Made by a program: the position numbers and the translations under genes. A stretch of 53,403 nucleotides of DNA from Candidatus Zipacnadia bacterium. GTDB lineage: Bacteria > Armatimonadota > Zipacnadia > Zipacnadales > UBA5352. Shown piece after piece: positions 8,944 to 17,041 of the stretch; the first letter of the stretch is position 1, and every line of letters begins with the position of its first letter. The notes beneath the pieces are model-generated. The model was not told the origin of the DNA. It did not search any database and worked only from the letters and a program-made list of their open reading frames with translations. The stretch is taken from assembly GCA_029820295.1 (NCBI GenBank), contig JALGVA010000013.1:1142-54544 (forward strand), written 5' to 3'.

Positions 8944-9001
8944 GGATGATGTCGGGTCACTCGCGGGCGGGGCATTTCCGGCTCGGCGGCCATCATCCTG
9001 C
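8944..9001. promoter_or_regulatory. Candidate operator in the divergent DUF6785 / kinase promoter region
   Basis: An 8-bp perfect inverted repeat, GGATGATG (8944-8951) and CATCATCC (8991-8998), is spaced by 39 bases in the gap between divergent genes. The right arm belongs to a 13-nt block (8989-9001) identical on the opposite strand to 3493-3505. The left arm continues as GGATGATGTCGG, close to GGATGATGGCGG at 3496-3507. The arrangement suits a dimeric regulator or DNA loop, but this is inference. Confidence 0.35.
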
Positions 9002-9085
9002 ATCAACGGCGCCCGCGACCGGGCGGAGGAATCGCCGCGCCATCACGGAAGTGTGGCGCTCACGTGCATCCGGTCGGCGGGTGAG

Positions 9086-10099
9086 GTGCCGAAGCTGCGC
9101 TACGTGTTGGGCGTTGATGGTGGCGGTTCCAAGTGTGACGCGGTGCTCATCGCAGAGGATGGCACGGTGGTCGGCTGGGGCCGCGGCGGGCCCACGGCCC
9201 ACTGGTACGACACCCCCGAGGTGATCGCGACCTCCTACGCGGACGCGCTCACCGCCGCGCTGGCGGGGGTCCATGACGCACGCATCTGGGTCGCCGGCCA
9301 CTGCCGCACCGCCGGGGCCCGGGAGATCATCGAGGCCGCGGGCGAGGTCATCGGGCGCAGCTTCGCGGGCGAGATTGAGGTCGCCTTCGCCTCGGCGGGC
9401 GAGGACCACGGGCTGATCGTGCTCGCGGGCACCGGCTCGTTCGTGCATCTGCGCACCGCCGACGGCCGCACCCGGCACGTCGGCGGCATGGGCCCCGTGC
9501 TGGGCGACTACGGCAGCGCCTACGAGGTCGGCCTGCGCGGATTGCGCGCGGCCTTCGCGGGGCACTGGCTGGCGTCGCGCCGGACGTCCCTGTGCGCCGC
9601 CATCCCCGCCGCGCTGGGCGTCGCGGAGCTGCGCGAGATCTTCGACCTGGTCTACGTGCAGCGCCGCCTGGACCGCCGGGCGATCGCGGCCCTGGCCAGC
9701 ACGGTCGACAGGGAGGCCGAAGCCGGTGATGCCATCGCGGTGCAGTGCGTGCGCGCCGCCGCGGATGACCTGGCCGAGCTGGCAGTCGAGCTGATCAGCG
9801 AGATGGGCGCGGGCGATGAGGACCTGGCGGTCATCGCCTCGGGCAGCGTGGCGCAGCGCTCGCGCATCTGGTGGGCGCACATGTGCGCGCGCATCGCGGA
9901 GGTCGCGCCGCGCATGAGGCCGATCATCCCGGCGGTGCGGCCGGTGGTGGGCGCGGCGCTGCTGGCGCTGCGCGACATGGGCGTGGCGGTCACGCCGGAG
10001 CTGATCGACCGCATCGTGGCCACCCAGCAGGAGCACTACCAGCGCGCCGCTGAGGCGGCCGCAGCAAGGGCGGAGGATGGTGCAGATGCTGGCGCATGA
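9086..10099 (+). CDS. BadF/BadG-family sugar kinase (N-acetylglucosamine-kinase-like)
   Basis: A 337-residue ASKHA-fold ATPase. The N-terminal phosphate-1 motif YVLGVDGGGSKC (residues 6-17) is typical of N-acetylglucosamine kinases and other BadF/BcrA family members. Also seen are LIVLAGTGSF, the phosphate-2-like loop, and LAVIASGSVAQ, the C-terminal adenosine-binding loop. The substrate is probably an amino sugar or its N-acyl derivative, phosphorylated with ATP in the cytoplasm. I chose GTG at 9086 because it places the motif where family members have it; GTG at 9053 in the same frame is an alternative, and neither has a strong ribosome site. The gene overlaps the first SIS gene by 14 bases. 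Kinase plus SIS pairs are common in amino-sugar and N-acetylmuramic acid recycling. Confidence 0.82.
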   Translation: MPKLRYVLGVDGGGSKCDAVLIAEDGTVVGWGRGGPTAHWYDTPEVIATSYADALTAALAGVHDARIWVAGHCRTAGAREIIEAAGEVIGRSFAGEIEVAFASAGEDHGLIVLAGTGSFVHLRTADGRTRHVGGMGPVLGDYGSAYEVGLRGLRAAFAGHWLASRRTSLCAAIPAALGVAELREIFDLVYVQRRLDRRAIAALASTVDREAEAGDAIAVQCVRAAADDLAELAVELISEMGAGDEDLAVIASGSVAQRSRIWWAHMCARIAEVAPRMRPIIPAVRPVVGAALLALRDMGVAVTPELIDRIVATQQEHYQRAAEAAAARAEDGADAGA

Positions 10100-10826
10100 C
10101 TACGCCGAGGCGGTTCGCGAGGTAACCCGTCGCATCGAGGAGACGCAGATGGGGGCCATCGGGGCGGCGGCGCAGGCCATCGCCGATGCGCTTACCTCCG
10201 GCGGAGCGTTGTGGGTGCACAACATCGGCCACGGGGGCGAGCAGGAGCTGACGCATCGCGCCGGCGGGCTGCTGGCCACCAGGATCTTCTCATTCACCTG
10301 CAACGTGAGCAGCCCCATCGCCGACTGCCTGCGCGGCCGCCCGCGTCCCGAGACGGTCGAGCCGGCGCTCGAGCGCATCCGCCTGGCGCTGCGCACCAGC
10401 GAGCTGCGCGCGGGCGATGTGCTCATGCTCGCCTCGGTCAGCGGACGCACGTCGGGCACCGTCGAGCTGGCGCGCGCGGCCTCGGAGATGGGCGTGACCG
10501 TCATCGGCCTGACCTCGCTGGAGTACACCGCGCAGATCGAGTCCGACCATCCGTCGGGCGAGAAGCTGTGCGACGCCGCCGACATCGTCATCGACAACTG
10601 CGCGCCCTTCGGCGACGCCTGCCTCGAAGCGGAGGCCTACGAGCACAGGGTGCTGCCGATCTCGGGCGTGGCGATGACCACCATCGCCTGGATGATCTGC
10701 GCGGACGTGATCGACCGCATGACCGCGCTGGGCACGCCGCCGCACGTCTATATGAGCGTCAACCGGCCGGGCGGGCGCGAGTACAACGCACAGGCCGAGC
10801 GCGAGTACAACGAGCAGGGATACTGA
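10086..10826 (+). CDS. SIS-domain protein 1 (sugar isomerase / phosphosugar binding)
   Basis: A 246-residue protein with one SIS domain. The phosphosugar-binding loop is ASVSGRTSGTVELA, with the Ser/Thr-rich S-x-S-G-x-T pattern, and further conserved parts are VIGLTSLEYT and DIVIDNCAPFGDA. SIS proteins bind or isomerise sugar phosphates or cleave their ethers. The ATG at 10077 touches the ribosome site, so I chose the ATG at 10086, nine bases after GGAGG (10072-10076). It overlaps the kinase by 14 bases and is followed after 17 bases by a paralog with the same length and motifs. The two may form a hetero-oligomer. The reaction is not predictable from the sequence. Confidence 0.85.
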   Translation: MLAHDYAEAVREVTRRIEETQMGAIGAAAQAIADALTSGGALWVHNIGHGGEQELTHRAGGLLATRIFSFTCNVSSPIADCLRGRPRPETVEPALERIRLALRTSELRAGDVLMLASVSGRTSGTVELARAASEMGVTVIGLTSLEYTAQIESDHPSGEKLCDAADIVIDNCAPFGDACLEAEAYEHRVLPISGVAMTTIAWMICADVIDRMTALGTPPHVYMSVNRPGGREYNAQAEREYNEQGY

Positions 10827-10843
10827 GCGCACGAGGTGATCCC

Positions 10844-11581
10844 ATGTCGGCACAGGCGTATCTCGAAGCGGCCGCGGCGGGCATCGAGCGGCTGCACACG
10901 CAACTCCCGGCCATCGAAGAGGCCGCGGACGCCCTGACCGGGGCCATCGTCGCCGGGCAGGCCGTCTTCGCGTTCGGCGCCAGCCACTCGTTCATGCTCG
11001 CCGAGGAGATGATCTACCGCACCGGCGGGCTGATGCTGGTCAACCCGATCTTCCCGCACGGCATGAACCTGTCGGTGCGACCGATGACGCTCACCTCGCA
11101 GCTCGAGCGCGTCGAGGGCCTGGGGGCGACGCTGCTGCGCGGCAACCCGGTGCGAGAGGGCGACGTCCTCATCATCGCCTCGACCTCGGGCCGCAACGCC
11201 GTGGCCATCGACATGGCGCTGGCCGCGCGCGAGATCGGCGTCACCGTCATCGCCATCACCGCGCTGGAGTACTCGCAGCAGGTCGAGAGCCGCCACTCGT
11301 CCGGGAAGAAGCTCTACGAGCTGAGCGACATCGTCATCGACAACTGCGCGCCGCTGGGCGACGCGGCGGTGCAGGTCGAGGGCTTCGTGCAGGCGGTCGG
11401 GCCGCTGTCGTCCGTGCTGGGCTGCGCGGTGGTGAACGCGATTGCGACGCAGGTGGTCGCCAACCTGGTCGCGCGCGGGGTGACGCCACCGGTGTTCGTG
11501 AGCGCGAACATGCCCGGCGGCGACGAGCACAACGCGCGCCTGCTGGCCGAGAACCGCGAGCGCATCTTCTACATGGACTGA
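10844..11581 (+). CDS. SIS-domain protein 2 (tandem paralog)
   Basis: A 245-residue SIS-domain protein that aligns along its length with its neighbour. Examples are IIASTSGRNAVAIDMAL against LASVSGRTSGTVELARA, GVTVIAITALEYSQQVES against GVTVIGLTSLEYTAQIES, and DIVIDNCAPLGDA against DIVIDNCAPFGDA. The phosphate loop differs (RNAVAI in place of RTSGTV), so the two copies probably have divided roles, for example catalytic and structural or regulatory halves. ATG 10844 has GAGGTG a few bases upstream, and the frame has no other good start nearby. It sits in the kinase-SIS-SIS operon, six bases (or 15 to the chosen start) before the next gene. Confidence 0.85.
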   Translation: MSAQAYLEAAAAGIERLHTQLPAIEEAADALTGAIVAGQAVFAFGASHSFMLAEEMIYRTGGLMLVNPIFPHGMNLSVRPMTLTSQLERVEGLGATLLRGNPVREGDVLIIASTSGRNAVAIDMALAAREIGVTVIAITALEYSQQVESRHSSGKKLYELSDIVIDNCAPLGDAAVQVEGFVQAVGPLSSVLGCAVVNAIATQVVANLVARGVTPPVFVSANMPGGDEHNARLLAENRERIFYMD

Positions 11582-11596
11582 CGGGGAGTGCCCGCG

Positions 11597-12832
11597 ATGC
11601 AGGTCACCATCGCCCGCCACGCGCTGGACCGCGTGCCGCTGTCGCTTATCATCGACGACTCCACGCTGCTGGTGAACCTCAACTACTTCTTCATGCGCGA
11701 CCGCAACCGCGTGGACGGGCAGGGCCGGCGCTGGGAGGACGTGCCGGTCGTGCACCCCGAGAGCTTCACCCGCGAGTTCGCGCAGTTCTGCCTCGATGCG
11801 GGCGTGCGCGGCAAGTTCAGCGTGGTGCCCTGCCCGGCGGCCATCGGGCGCATCGACCACGGCCTGCCGCTCTTCGACCGGCGGCAGCAGGAGGGCTGGC
11901 TGGCGATGTGCCGTGAGCTGATCGTGCCCGCCTTCGACATCACGCCGGAGATGATCACGCACACGAAGATCGTAGACCCGGAGACCTGCGCGCCCGTCGA
12001 GCCCGAGGCGTGGGAGCAGTACGAGTGGGAGGCGCTGCCCGACGACGAGGAGCTGGTGCACCGTTACATCGCGACCGCCTGCCGCATCCTCGACAACGTC
12101 GGCCTGCCGCCCGAGGGCGTCACCTCGCCGGGCGGCTTCGGCGGGAAGACCCTCGAGTTCTACGCGCGCCTGGCCGGCGAGGCGGTGCGCGAGGTGACCG
12201 GCAACCCCACTCCCTACTTCTTCAAGCGTGTGAGCGACGGCGCGGTCGAGACGCCCGTCTGGTACGCCGACCGCGACACCGGCACTGCAGTGGGCGAGAT
12301 CATCGCCGGCACCGGCGACTGGACCGGCTCGTGGACCGGCTACGGTGAGGTGAACCCGGACCGTTACATCACCGCCGACCTGCGCGGCGGACGGGTGCCG
12401 GCGGTGATCGACGCCGGGGATCCGGCGGTGCTGTGCAGCCACTGGCAGGGCTTCTACGGCATGCACAACCATGACCGCCGCGGCTTCCGGGCGCTGCAGA
12501 CGGTGGTGCGCCGGCTGCGCGAGCGCGACCCGCGCGGCGAGCACACGCGCTGGCGAAAGTGCAGCGAGATCACCAACTACGCCTGCGCGCGCGAGATGGC
12601 GCAGGTCACCGTCGAAGGCGGGCGCATCACGCTCGACCTGCCGGTGCTCGCGCCGGAGCTGACGCTGCGCATCGAGGGCGCGCCGGTCACAGGCGTCAGC
12701 GTCGATGGGGTGCCGCTGCGGCGGGCGGCCGATCGCGCCGGCTTCGAGGACGGGACCTTCCTGGCCGACGAGGACGGCGCGCTCGCGGCCTTCACGCCGA
12801 CGCAGCGCCGCGTCGAGGTCGCGGTCGCATGA
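11597..12832 (+). CDS. Unrecognised cytoplasmic protein, possibly polysaccharide-deacetylase-fold
   Basis: A 411-residue protein that I do not recognise with certainty. The beginning (VPLSLIIDDSTLLVNLNYFF) has an acidic pair after a beta-strand, followed later by VRGKFSVVPCPA, which resembles the strand order of NodB-like deacetylases and related (beta/alpha) barrels. Other marked parts are TSPGGFGGKTLEFYARLAG, TGSWTGYGEVNPDRYI and SHWQGFYGMHNHDRRGF, the last with a cluster of possible metal-binding His and Asp residues. The C-terminal ~80 residues are beta-rich. No signal peptide is seen. ATG 11597 is eight bases after GGGGAG. The stop overlaps the start of the next gene (ATGA), so it is translated with the second DUF6785-like protein. 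A hydrolase or deacetylase on the same sugar as the kinase is only a working guess. Confidence 0.6.
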   Translation: MQVTIARHALDRVPLSLIIDDSTLLVNLNYFFMRDRNRVDGQGRRWEDVPVVHPESFTREFAQFCLDAGVRGKFSVVPCPAAIGRIDHGLPLFDRRQQEGWLAMCRELIVPAFDITPEMITHTKIVDPETCAPVEPEAWEQYEWEALPDDEELVHRYIATACRILDNVGLPPEGVTSPGGFGGKTLEFYARLAGEAVREVTGNPTPYFFKRVSDGAVETPVWYADRDTGTAVGEIIAGTGDWTGSWTGYGEVNPDRYITADLRGGRVPAVIDAGDPAVLCSHWQGFYGMHNHDRRGFRALQTVVRRLRERDPRGEHTRWRKCSEITNYACAREMAQVTVEGGRITLDLPVLAPELTLRIEGAPVTGVSVDGVPLRRAADRAGFEDGTFLADEDGALAAFTPTQRRVEVAVA

Positions 12833-14802
12833 GCAGCCAGCGGCTGCTGCACGCCGCCGCGGAGCCCGGCGACCAGCCCGCGCCGGCGCGCACCCTGACC
12901 GTCCGCGCGGTGACCATCGCCTGCCTGCTCATCCCCCTGAACGCCTACTGGATCACCCAGATGGCGGTGATCCGCTACCAGGGCCATCCGACCACGGTGT
13001 CGCTGTTCTTCAACGCGGTCTTCATCCTCTTCGTGCTGCGCATCGTGAACGACGCGGTGCGCTTCGTCTTCCCCCGAGCGGCGCTGCACCGCAACGAACT
13101 GATCGTGATCTACGCGATGGTGACGGTGGCGTCGGCGCTGTGCGGGCACGACCTGGTGCAGGTGGTCGCGCCGCAGATCATCATGCCCTACTGGCTGGCC
13201 ACGCCCGAGAACCAGTGGGAGGAGCTGTTCTTCCAGCACCTGCCGGGGCACCTGACCATCGGCGATCCGGAGATCTACCGCCCGGCGTTCGAGGGCGGCG
13301 TGAGCCTCTACACGCGTGAGCGGCTGCTGGCCTGGCTGCCGCCGGTGGCGAGCTGGGGCGGCTTCCTGTTCGTGCTGGCGACGATGATGCTGGCGATCAA
13401 CGCGCTCATCCGCCGGCGCTGGATGGACGAGGAGAAGCTCACCTACCCGATCACGCACATGCCGCTGGAGCTGACGGCCGACGACGGCGCGCTGCTGCGC
13501 AGCCGCATGATGTGGCTGGGCTTCGCGCTGGCGGGGTCGATTGACCTGATCAACGGCCTGCATGAGCTGTGGCCGTTCTGGCCGTTGATCAAGGTGCGCG
13601 TGGTGCACTTCGACGCCTTCATGCGCAGCTTCTTTGTGGGCTACCCGTGGACGGCGCTGCGCGGCACCCGGCTGTCGTTCTACCCCTTCGCCATCGGCCT
13701 GGGGATGCTGCTACCGCTGGACCTGGCGTTCTCATGCTGGTTCTTCTACCTGTTCTGGAAGGCCCAGGGGCTGCTGAGCCTGATGCTCGGACTCAGCCGC
13801 ATCCCCGGCTTCCCCTACGTGAACGAGCAGTCTTCAGCGGCCTACCTGGGGCTGGCGGGCTTCGCGCTGTGGATCGGTCGCGGCTACTTCGCGCGCATCT
13901 GGCGCGGGCTGCTACGCGGACGGCCGGGTGATGCGGGCGAGCCCATGAGCTACCCGCTGGCGGTGCTGGTCATCGGCGGGGGGCTGCTCTTCCTCGCGCT
14001 GTTCACCACTGCGATGGGCATGTGGCTGTGGCTGGCGGGCCTGTTCTTCGTGCTCTACTTCCTGCTGTCGATGGCGGTCACGCGCGTGCGCGCCGAGCTG
14101 GGCCCGCCCGCCCACGACCTGCACCGCGGCGGGCCGGACCTCATCCTCACCAACCTGCTGGGCACCGACGGCACCATCCTGCCGCCGCGCCAGCTCACCG
14201 CGCTGAGCCTGATGTTCTGGTTCAACCGCGCCTACCGCGCCCACCCCATGCCGGTGCAGCTCGAGGCCCTCAAGATCGCCGACAGTTCGGGGATCCGGCA
14301 GTCGCACATGGCCATCGCCCTGACCATCGCGGCCTTCCTCGGCGTCTTCGCGGCGTTCTGGGCGCAGGTGCATGGCTACTACAGCTACGGCATCGCGGCG
14401 AAGATGAGCGGCGTCGCCACCATCTTCGGCCGCGAGCCCTTCCAGCGCCTGCAGAGCTGGCTGGCCTACCCCACGGGCACCGACTGGCCGCGCGTGGGTG
14501 CCTACCTCGCCGGGCTCGGCTTCACCTGGCTGCTGATGATGGCGCGCGTGCGCTTCGTCACCTGGCCCTTCCACCCGGTCGGCTACGCCATCTCCAGCAG
14601 TTGGTCGATGAACTGCCTGTGGATGCCGATCTTCATCGCCTGGCTGGCCAAGCTGATCATCACGCGCTACGGCGGCCACCGCGCCTTCCAGCGCGCGATC
14701 CCGTTCGCGCTCGGGCTGGTGCTGGGCGAGTTCGTGATCGGCAGCCTGTGGACCATCATCGGCATTGCGCTGCAGATCAACACCTACAGCTTCTGGGTGT
14801 AG
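12829..14802 (+). CDS. DUF6785-like polytopic membrane protein, paralog 2
   Basis: A 657-residue membrane protein, almost the same length as its paralog at 6941-8917. Hydrophobic segments run from about residue 25 to the C-terminus. Shared landmarks include LATPENQWEEL, WMDEEKLTYPITHMP, a long loop with ELGPPAHDLHRGGPD, FVTWPFHPVGYAI and TRYGGHRAFQRAI. Paralog 1 has VQGGVPVSRAALIPQ where this one has ELGPPAHDLHRGG, so substrate or partner may differ. It begins at the ATGA overlap with the preceding gene, which supports a functional link with the kinase-SIS cassette, for example as the uptake system. The stop lies only three bases from the stop of the converging CocE-type gene, leaving no room for separate terminators. 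Confidence 0.82.
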   Translation: MSSQRLLHAAAEPGDQPAPARTLTVRAVTIACLLIPLNAYWITQMAVIRYQGHPTTVSLFFNAVFILFVLRIVNDAVRFVFPRAALHRNELIVIYAMVTVASALCGHDLVQVVAPQIIMPYWLATPENQWEELFFQHLPGHLTIGDPEIYRPAFEGGVSLYTRERLLAWLPPVASWGGFLFVLATMMLAINALIRRRWMDEEKLTYPITHMPLELTADDGALLRSRMMWLGFALAGSIDLINGLHELWPFWPLIKVRVVHFDAFMRSFFVGYPWTALRGTRLSFYPFAIGLGMLLPLDLAFSCWFFYLFWKAQGLLSLMLGLSRIPGFPYVNEQSSAAYLGLAGFALWIGRGYFARIWRGLLRGRPGDAGEPMSYPLAVLVIGGGLLFLALFTTAMGMWLWLAGLFFVLYFLLSMAVTRVRAELGPPAHDLHRGGPDLILTNLLGTDGTILPPRQLTALSLMFWFNRAYRAHPMPVQLEALKIADSSGIRQSHMAIALTIAAFLGVFAAFWAQVHGYYSYGIAAKMSGVATIFGREPFQRLQSWLAYPTGTDWPRVGAYLAGLGFTWLLMMARVRFVTWPFHPVGYAISSSWSMNCLWMPIFIAWLAKLIITRYGGHRAFQRAIPFALGLVLGEFVIGSLWTIIGIALQINTYSFWV

Positions 14803-14805
14803 CGG

Positions 14806-16614
14806 CTACGCTCCCACGATCGGCAGCACGATCTGCGACGGGCACGAGGCGCCGTGGTACAGGGCGTTCTCGGCCACGCGCAGCCGCCGGTCCGCACCCA
14901 ACCGGCCGCCGGTGTTCGGATTCACCTCGAAGCGCGGCCAGTTGCTGCTCGACACGTCCACGCGGATGCGGTGCCCGGTCACGAAGCAGTTGGCGCTCGG
15001 GTATAGCTCGAACTGCACTTCGTACACCTCGCCGGGCTGGGCCAGCTCCTCGCGCTCGAAGCCGTTGCGGAAGCGCAGGCGGCAGATGCCATCGGTGATG
15101 TTGAGCGCGCAGCCGTCGGGGTAGTCGGCGCAGGATGGGTAGACGTCGATGAGCTTAACGGTGAAGTCGGTATCGGGCGCGTCGGTGGACACCCACAGGC
15201 GCGCGCGAATGGGCCCGGCGATCTCGACGTCCTCCTCCAGCGGCTCGGTCATGAAGCACAACACATCCGGCCGCGCGGACAGTGGCAGCGTCCCGGTGCT
15301 GCCCGGGAAGCGCGGCGAATTGCGCTGGTCGAAGGCCCCGGCCGGCGTGGGGATCGCGGACAGGTGGCCACCGAGGGTCGGTACGGGGTCGCTCGGGTCG
15401 AAGCAGTAGCGCGTCGGCTCGGGCTCGTCCACCGGCGCGTCGAGCCGCAGCGAGCCGTCAGCGTGCAGGTACATCGGCGTGGGCGTCGCGCCCGGGGGCG
15501 GCCAGCTTTGCGCCGACTCCCAGCGCCCGCCGTGAACGATGGTGCGGCCCTGCGGCCCCGACCCGCCGCCCATGACGAAGTACCTCACCGACGGCGCGTC
15601 ATCGAGGCCCGTCGGCAGACCCTTGAGGTGCTGGTCGAACCAGCGCAGGCGCACGGCCTCATGGTCCGAGAGCCCGCCGTCGGGCAGGAACGAGGCGTCG
15701 CCCGCGACCGGACTCCCCACCCCGCCGTGCGTCCACGGCCCCATCAGCAGGTGCACCGGCGCGCTCTGCCGGCGGCTCAGCTCGACGAAGTTCTCGACCG
15801 TGCTGCGCGTGTAGCTGTCATACCAGCCGCCGATGTAGAGCGTGGGCACGTCGGCGTGCCGGTCGTACCAGGGCAGCGGCCCGTACCCGGGCTGGCGCCA
15901 GTAGTCGTCGTAGCGCACGTGCTGGAGGATGTCGAGCAGCCACCGCTCGTACGAAGGCACCAGACGCAGAGGCGTGCAGCCACGACGGATCGGACCGACC
16001 CGCACCCACTCCCAGATGTTCGCACAGGCGTCGTCGAGCGCGGCCTTGAGGGTCGAGTCGGCCATGGCCTCGCGGCTGGTGGCGGCCATCGAGAAGGCGT
16101 AGACCAGGAAGCGCAGCTCCAGCACACCGTTGTGACGCATCGAGCTGTGGTAGTAGCTCGACGGTCCGTAGGTCACGATCATCGCCGCGAGGTGGGGCGG
16201 GTCCAGCGAGGCCAGCGCGCTCTGCACCGCCGCGCAGTACGACTGCCCCATCGTCCCGACCGCGCCATCGCACCACGGCTGCGCCGCCAGCCACTCGACC
16301 GTGTCGCAGCCGTCGGGGCCTTCGTGGGCGAAGGGGTAGAACTCGCCCTCGGAGGCGTAGCGGCCGCGCACGTCCTGCATGGCCGCCACATAGCCACGCT
16401 CGGCGTAGTAGCGCCCGGTCGCCGCCGAGTTCCCCTTGTCGTAGGGCGTGCGCGTGAGCACCACCGGGAACTCGGCCGCGACCCGCTCACCGTTCAGCGC
16501 CGGGAAGTAGAGGTCCGTCGCCAGCCGCACCCCGTCACGCAGCGGCATCATCACGTCGCGCTCGACGAGCGCCTCATACGACGGCGGCGAACACACCTGC
16601 GTTTGCAGGGACAT
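14806..16614 (-). CDS. CocE/NonD (X-Pro dipeptidyl-peptidase S15-like) hydrolase
   Basis: A 602-residue alpha/beta hydrolase of the cocaine-esterase/S15 type. The family pattern is plain: TRTPYDKGNSAA, then DVRGRYASEGEFYPF with EGPDGCDTVEWLAAQPWC, then the nucleophile elbow GQSYCA with Ser125. A GGWYDSYTRSTVENF segment holds the likely acid, and MGPWTHGG holds the likely His. The C-terminal ~220 residues are the jelly-roll domain of the family (RARLWVSTDAPDTDFTVKL). It probably hydrolyses an acyl ester or amide bond; the natural substrate is unknown. ATG 16614 is preceded by GAGGAGG; upstream in-frame codons are not supported. No signal peptide is visible. It is the last gene of the minus-strand group, separated from the esterase gene by a 427-base gap containing repeat B. 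Confidence 0.9.
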   Translation of the reverse strand: MSLQTQVCSPPSYEALVERDVMMPLRDGVRLATDLYFPALNGERVAAEFPVVLTRTPYDKGNSAATGRYYAERGYVAAMQDVRGRYASEGEFYPFAHEGPDGCDTVEWLAAQPWCDGAVGTMGQSYCAAVQSALASLDPPHLAAMIVTYGPSSYYHSSMRHNGVLELRFLVYAFSMAATSREAMADSTLKAALDDACANIWEWVRVGPIRRGCTPLRLVPSYERWLLDILQHVRYDDYWRQPGYGPLPWYDRHADVPTLYIGGWYDSYTRSTVENFVELSRRQSAPVHLLMGPWTHGGVGSPVAGDASFLPDGGLSDHEAVRLRWFDQHLKGLPTGLDDAPSVRYFVMGGGSGPQGRTIVHGGRWESAQSWPPPGATPTPMYLHADGSLRLDAPVDEPEPTRYCFDPSDPVPTLGGHLSAIPTPAGAFDQRNSPRFPGSTGTLPLSARPDVLCFMTEPLEEDVEIAGPIRARLWVSTDAPDTDFTVKLIDVYPSCADYPDGCALNITDGICRLRFRNGFEREELAQPGEVYEVQFELYPSANCFVTGHRIRVDVSSSNWPRFEVNPNTGGRLGADRRLRVAENALYHGASCPSQIVLPIVGA

Positions 16615-16804
16615 GCCATCAGTCCTCCTCGGCCCCAACGGTGCCAACGGCGTCCTCACTCCTCCGAGTTCGCCCGCGCGCCCGCTCGTCAATAGGCGCG
16701 CCAAGGTCCTGCGGCCGCGCCCCCCTGGACGTAGATCCGGGGCCGCCAGCGGTCAATTCGACGACGACAGACCGTGCGTCATCGGCGAGCCCGTGCGCCC
16801 CCAA
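16615..16804. other. Left part of the 427-base intergenic gap before repeat copy B
   Basis: Apart from the Shine-Dalgarno sequence of the CocE-type gene (about 16622-16630) I recognise nothing here. Short open frames on both strands are composed mostly of Arg, Pro and Ala and look like GC-rich chance frames. A promoter for the minus-strand gene must lie in this gap unless the esterase transcript reads through repeat B. Confidence 0.5.
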
Positions 16805-16927
16805 CCGCCCGCAGGCGCGCCCCGGCGCCACGATTTCGCGCGAGCCGTCCACCATCAGCGCGCCACCACCGTGCCGGCTTCACCGCTGCCTTCCCACCGC
16901 CACACACCGTTCTTTGCGGGAGGAGGA

Positions 16928-16942
16928 GAGCGCGAAGCGCTC
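16928..16942 (+). repeat. GNA-loop hairpin of repeat copy B
   Basis: The sequence is GAGCGC-GAA-GCGCTC, a perfect 6-bp stem with a GAA loop. Copy C has GACCGC-GAA-GCGGTC: the third pair has changed from C-G to G-C on both sides, a compensatory change that argues for selection on the folded form. Confidence 0.7.
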
Positions 16943-16985
16943 GGGGGAGGGGGCCTTCTTCCAGGAAAGCCCCCTCCCCCACTCT

Positions 16986-17033
16986 GTCGCCGTCGCCGTT
17001 GCCTTTGCCGTTGCCTTCGCCTTTGCCGTCTCC
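16986..17033 (+). repeat. Degenerate tandem hexanucleotide run, eight units
   Basis: Eight six-base units of the type GTYGCC with drift (GTCGCC, GTCGCC, GTTGCC, TTTGCC, GTTGCC, TTCGCC, TTTGCC, GTCTCC) form the right end of repeat copy B. The run ends eight bases before the stop codon of the esterase gene on the minus strand, almost the same relation as in copy A. Confidence 0.75.
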
Positions 17034-17041
17034 GTCCGCCG

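Larger units (their letters stand above)
16805..17033 (+). repeat. Mosaic intergenic repeat, copy B (most complete)
   Basis: This copy contains all modules in order. Module 1 is 16811-16849, 38 of 39 bases identical to 41973-42011. Module 2 is 16855-16889, 31 of 35 bases identical to 48096-48130. Module 3 is 16909-17033, with a G-rich entry, a GNA hairpin, a second hairpin, a C-rich strand and the hexanucleotide run. Compared with copy D the 40 bases 16815-16854 are an exact extra block between CCGCCCGCAG and TCAGCGCG. It lies between two genes of the minus strand. Confidence 0.8.

Noticed and set aside
14800-14808. TAGCGGCTA between two converging stop codons considered as a palindromic site
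   Set aside because: It is not a true palindrome (centre GG) and simply reflects the TAG and reversed CTA stops three bases apart.
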